A stretch of DNA of 64,000 nucleotides from Leguminivora glycinivorella. Taxonomy: Eukaryota > Arthropoda > Insecta > Lepidoptera > Tortricidae. The notes under the pieces were generated by a model, which saw only the letters and a list, made by a program, of their open reading frames with translations, was not told the DNA's origin and made no database searches. Every line of letters starts with the position of its first letter. Position 1 is the first letter of the stretch. The position numbers and the translations under genes were made by a program. The DNA is taken from positions 3,658,001 through 3,722,000 of the forward strand of contig NC_062985.1 in the NCBI RefSeq assembly GCF_023078275.1. Direction: 5' to 3'. Below are positions 47,601 through 53,600 of the stretch, piece by piece.

Positions 47601-50600
47601 CGAAAATATTAATATTATCAAAAAACGATTTTAGAAAACCCTTATTCATTTTAAATACCTATCCAACAATATATCACACGTTGGGGTTGGAATGAAAAAA
47701 AAATCAGTCCCCACTTTATATGTAAGGGGGGGGGGTACCCTAACAAAAACATTTTTTTTTTCACTTTTTATTTTACCACGGCGTGATTAATATACATATT
47801 GGTACCAAATTTCAGCTTTCTAGTACTAACGGTTACTGAGATTATCCGCGGACGGACGCACGGACGGACGGACAGACAGACATGGCGAAACTATAAGGGT
47901 TCCTAGTTGACTACGGAACCCTAAAAACGAGAGCGATTTCTAGTTCATCGCTCGGCGACGATTTATAACTCACTCGCGCTATCATCGCGTCTCTTTTCTT
48001 TACATGGAAACAGCTATCTTTTGTTCCTTTCTGTCGTCGATAGTTCATAGCTTATACAAAATCACAGTATATTAACTCTACTATGTCATCAGGTATTCAG
48101 CCGCGAGTACTCTCACAAAGACTTCTGCCTAGCTCACTTATTCACGGACCTGAAGTTCGAAGGCGGAATACTGGGTCTGGCTTATGTGGGGTCCCCTCGG
48201 CGCAACTCAGTCGGCGGCATCTGCACGCCAGGTACGCACAACATTTTGAGCAGGGCGGCTAATACCTATCCTACTGAGCAGTCATTGTCAAACCCTAAGC
48301 ACACTTCGGACACTGGCGATCATATGAAAGAGGCGCGTTCCTAGCACACAGTCTAAGCTCGTGTAGGTGAACGCGTACCATGCTTGCATGAGTGAGATAT
48401 GACAGGTCGACAGTTCGCGTTTTTGACAGGCGGTAACTTTGGGGTAACCGAGAGGGAGTGGGCGGCACTTCCAGCGGGGAGTGGGAGTGGCCATACTGTA
48501 CGATAGTACTCTTTATTATACTGTGCCCTAAGGTTCTATCAAAGAGGATCGAATATTATAGAGAGTTACTGTCAAAGTAAAATGTGTAATCACAGTGCAT
48601 AGACTGCCATCTCTTGACACAAGCTTAAAACTTTTGAACCTCAGTTTTGACAATTTGGTCCATATTCTTAGCTTAGCTTTGACACGCTCGGCCCCTATAC
48701 AAATAGCTGAACTTGTTTCTTCCAAATATAGTTCTATGTTTAATCCCATCTACCATTTCGAAGTTACATAAGTTTCCAATCCATAAGAGAGGCAAGAACA
48801 ACGAAATGACTTCCATACAATAAAAACTTTTTTAGGCAAATTGGTTTTAATTTGGTATTTTTTTTATTTTGTAATCACTTTTGTTTGTTTGACATTGCGT
48901 TTGTTTTGTTTTCAGCTATTCGGTGCAATAGTGTGAGTGTTTCTTTTATGTTTGCATGACATTCTATTTATTTATATTATTTGTACACATTATCCTCCTT
49001 ATTCATAAACGTTCACTAAAGTTATCAAGCCGATAAAGTTCGTTTGTCCCTTTCTATCACACCAATACGTCGAAAAGGGACAAACGAATTTTATCGGCTT
49101 GATAACTTTAGTAAACGTTTATGAATAAGGGGGTATATATATAAATATATATTTATTTATTACTTTAATACCTACAGTATTTATTTATATAATTTGATGA
49201 GGTTGTCAAGTTATGGTACAATTTTTGTATTATCTGTAGCTTCGCTATAGTCATTTGTCACATTGGTGTGGGAAGGAACTAATAATATATTATGTGAGTG
49301 TGTTTAGTAAAACGTCCCACTGTGTCGGTTACCATTGAGGCGAGATTTACTTGTATGTTTATATGAGTAAACTGACAAAGCGGGCTTATAGCTATCGACA
49401 AAGTGGGACGTTCTCCCTTGCACACTCACATTTTAACAATTCAGCGTGAAATTAACTAACCTAAAATATTCAACAAACCTTGAACAATATTTCGAAACTT
49501 CCAGAATACTTCAAGAACGGCTACACACTATACCTAAACTCCGGTCTATCATCATCACGGAATCATTACGGTCAACGCGTGATCACTCGAGAAGCAGACT
49601 TAGTGACCGCTCACGAGTTCGGTCACAACTGGGGCTCGGAGCATGACCCTGATGTTGCTGAGTGTTCTCCTGCGGCTAGTCAAGGAGGATCGTATCTGAT
49701 GTACACTTATAGTGTCAGCGGATATGATGTTAACAATAAGGTAAAACTATTATCGTTATATCAGGCTGCACCCTTAAACTCCGGTCTATCTTCCATCACT
49801 ACGGTCACTCGCAAGGCAGACTTGGTGACCGCTCACGAGTTCGGTCACAATTGGGGCTCGGAGCATGACCCTGATGTTGCTGAGTGTTCTCCTGCGGCTA
49901 GTCAAGGAGGATCGTATCTTATATACACTTATAGCGTCAGTGGCTACGATGTTAACAACAAGGTATAGGCTACTTGACTCTTTTTCAAAGTATGTCTTAT
50001 ATCATTAATTACTGTCTAATTAAACGAAAAAAAATAGTACCATATTTTATTACGACTTAAAAACCCGCAAAAAAAATATTTAAAGTTTACTTTTACTTGA
50101 TCAGGCAAAAACAACATCAGCCATATTAATCTATAGAATATCTATGACATGACGTCAGTATATTTAGAAAAAATATTTCACATTGTCACACGCGTCAACG
50201 ACTATGAATTTTAATACAATAGAGGTTGCTTCTATGGAGATCAGATTACTACCTCTAATTTCCATAGTTGATCTGAATTATGTGACGTCACTCCATTGGC
50301 CAACACCGTTTTCGGAGTCCATAATTAAAAAAAACATACACACATGTTTAATTAAAAATACGCAGTCATCACGCACTTTTAATGCCCGCAAGCTATAAAT
50401 ATTGATTTCTTAAGTCAAATACTACAGAAAACAATAACTTGATGTCCTAAATTCGATACGAGTCTAGGTAGCCTATTAGGGGCTCAGAGCAATGACCCTT
50501 ATGTTGCTGAGTGTTCTCCTGCGGCTAGTCAAGGAGGATCGTATCTTATATACACTTATAGCGTCAGTGGCTACGATGTTAACAACAAGGTATTATTACC

Positions 50601-53600
50601 GTTATAACAGGTTACACTCTTAACCTCCGATCTATCTTCCACCACTACGGTCAACGCTTGCTCACTCACGAAACAGATTTTTTTTTAATTTTAATTTATT
50701 TATAACAAGAAACTTACAACTATTTTACAAGAAGCAATTCCGCCAAACTGAGGACAGTTTGTTGGCGGATCTCGTATATCGTATATTTCTTTTTCTACTT
50801 TAATGACCGCTCATGAGTTCGGTCACAAATGATCCTGATGTAGCAGAGTGTTCTCTGACGACTAATCAGGAAGGATCGTATCTGATGTATAGTTATAGTG
50901 TTAGCGGATATGATGTTTTGATGGTCTCCTTGGAAGATCAGCGCTGGAAGTCACCAGCAACACGCTGAGATGAGGCCATTTCGTGGCACTTCATTACTTT
51001 CTGTCTTGTTGTTATTATGTGTATTTTGTCTTGCCTGTGTTCACGAATAAATGTTTATTCTATTCTATATCTGAGATACATGACCACTGGGGACACTCAA
51101 TAATGATCTTAAGCCGCCCAATATATCGCCGATATAATAATAAGTCTTTAGTTTCCAATGTCATTTTGTGCAAAGCGTGCCCATCATCCAAATACGTCCA
51201 TCACTACGATTCTGCTTGAAATTTTACACTTTTACGCTTGAAGTCGTTTGTTTCCTTAGCCTATTTGAAGTTTCTAACTGAATGTTTTGTTTTAGCGTTT
51301 TTCGCCGTGCAGCCTGCGCTCGATCCGCAAGGTGCTGCAGGCCAAGTCCGGGCGCTGCTTCAGCGAGCCCGAGGAGAGCTTCTGCGGGAACCTGCGCGTC
51401 GAGGGCGGCGAGGAGTGCGACGCGGGGCTGCTCGGTAACGCACGCCACTGAAGCTAGGCGTCCACATGTCCGTATCGTACGCATCGGAAACCCACCGTAT
51501 TTCGTCCACTGAGATTGCGCTGCGTACGGCGCGGATCGGTGGACGCACTTGTGTGACTTTACGGAGAATACTAAATGCGATGCGTCCGATGCGGGTTCGT
51601 GGACGCTTGCCTTTAATAGCTAGCCCAGTGCGCTTCCAACTGAGCTGTCAAACCGCTTTCCTACACTAGGAATATGTCCACCATATGCCGCGTCGTCCAT
51701 CGTCAAGAGTGTAACACCTTTGAAACCATCGCTAACCTTAATAACACTATTTGCAGATGTTTCTGCGTGATATTGATGTATAATGAAGTATAATAACGAA
51801 CGAAACATATAAATAACAACTGATTTTGAATCATACAATAATCCTGATACTACATTTGTTTCGTTTTCTCAGGGACGGAGGATAACGACATGTGCTGCGA
51901 TAAGAATTGTAGACTAAGGAAAAACCAAGGAGCTGTGTGCAGGTATATCCCTTCTTCGTTATACATTTATAAAGTGTGAGTGTCCCACTGCTGGTAAAAG
52001 GCCTCCCTGTAGACTTGCAATCTTCCCCATTCAATGCGTTCGTCCCATGCGCGAATCCATGACCCACCCCTTTAACCTAGGTTGGCCCCCCCCTCGCCCG
52101 GGCCCGAGCTGAATCCGCGCTTGGTTCTTCCTCCAGTTGTTGAGAAAAAGCGTCGGCGGTCCATACTCGTACTTCGTCGCGTTTGATGTGCGTTTGCATT
52201 CTAGTTTTTACTGTTCATTTTGTTGTGTGATAAAATTGCTACTCGTAAATTTCAAGTTTTAAAATTTTATCTGTGCTTCGATTTAATTTCATCTGCAGGT
52301 CAAGTAAATTCTACTATACTGTGTGTTTAACTGTTTACTCACTTAACTGTTTTGTCTACAGCGACAAGAATTCTCCGTGTTGCTCGGGCTGCGTGTTCGC
52401 TCCGCCTGGTGTAGTGTGTCGCGAGGCCGCGCACTCGGCCTGCGAGGGCGAAGCCACCTGCAACGGCGCCACGGCCGATTGTCCCAAGGTGGGGTCCCTA
52501 GCCAAAGACGTAAATAGTCGCAGAATTGCGGGTCGCGTAGTCAATTTCTAGGCTCAGGCTAGGCCCTATAGGGGTGGGGTTATGATTACCATAACCCTCT
52601 CTCTCCCTGGATTCGCCATTGTGTATAAAATTCAAGTCAAACTTACCGATTTTGTTATATGACCTACCGAGGATCCAAAGGTGTACTCTGCTTTTGGTTT
52701 TACGATTGTAACCTGATAAAGATGTGTTTGTGTGACAGGCGCCAGCGATAGCGGACGAGCACGAGTGCGCGGAGCGCGGCCGCTGCCGCAACGGCTCCTG
52801 CGTGCCGTATTGCGAGACGCAGGGCATGCACAGTTGCATGTGCGATATAGGTATGTTTATTTGACCACCCTTAGTTTAGAAAACTTGGCACAAATTCCAG
52901 CATTGAGAGAGATATTATTACTTACAGTTCAGTCAGTTAAAAAAGGATTTGCACACAAGAGATCGCACTCTGCCATTTCGTGCGGCAAATCACACCGGGT
53001 ATTCCGGGGATCGACAGGTCTTTTAGGGCATTTATATTATGATAATTTTCTTGACTCGGTCGGTACAGTATATTTTTAACACATTCGCTGCTACCGACCG
53101 TCTTCGCTCCTTTTATTTATAGAGTATCGATCAATTTATTTATAAAGTTAAATTGATTTATAAACTTTGCAGTGGCGGACGCGTGTAAACGTTGTTGTCG
53201 CAAGAGCCTGAACAAGACGTGTTTCCCCGTCGCTCACAATGATATCCTGCCCGACGGCACGCCCTGCATACAGGGCTTCTGTAATAAGGTAACTACTTAA
53301 ATATATATACATCAAATATTAGACCCACATACGATAAGGATCGGATTATGTCAGTTCAAAAATCATGTTTCGTTTGAAGAAATGTCTCTTATTGACACTG
53401 ATAGATCGGAACGTCATCTGACTGGCACCTTAGAAGTTTTGTTCGAATACTGCGGGTAAGGAATTTTCTGTACCCGATTCTCTATATGCTCAGAAATTGG
53501 ATCCCATACATTTCGCGACTCCTCTCTGAACATATATTTCAAACTTAGGTGCCGGACTGGCATAGCTACAAAATTCTCTTGCCAAAGTTCGGGTCTTCGA

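Noticed and set aside
49764..49962. Copy 2 of exon 9 as a mutually exclusive alternative exon
   Set aside because: The nearest acceptor (TATATCAG) would join exon 8 in the wrong phase, and the copy lacks the first part of the exon; only read-through from exon 9 keeps the frame.
51224..51548. Several GC-rich frames on both strands around Tace exon 10
   Set aside because: They are shadows of the GC-rich exon 10; only one frame matches ADAM17 and the splice phases.
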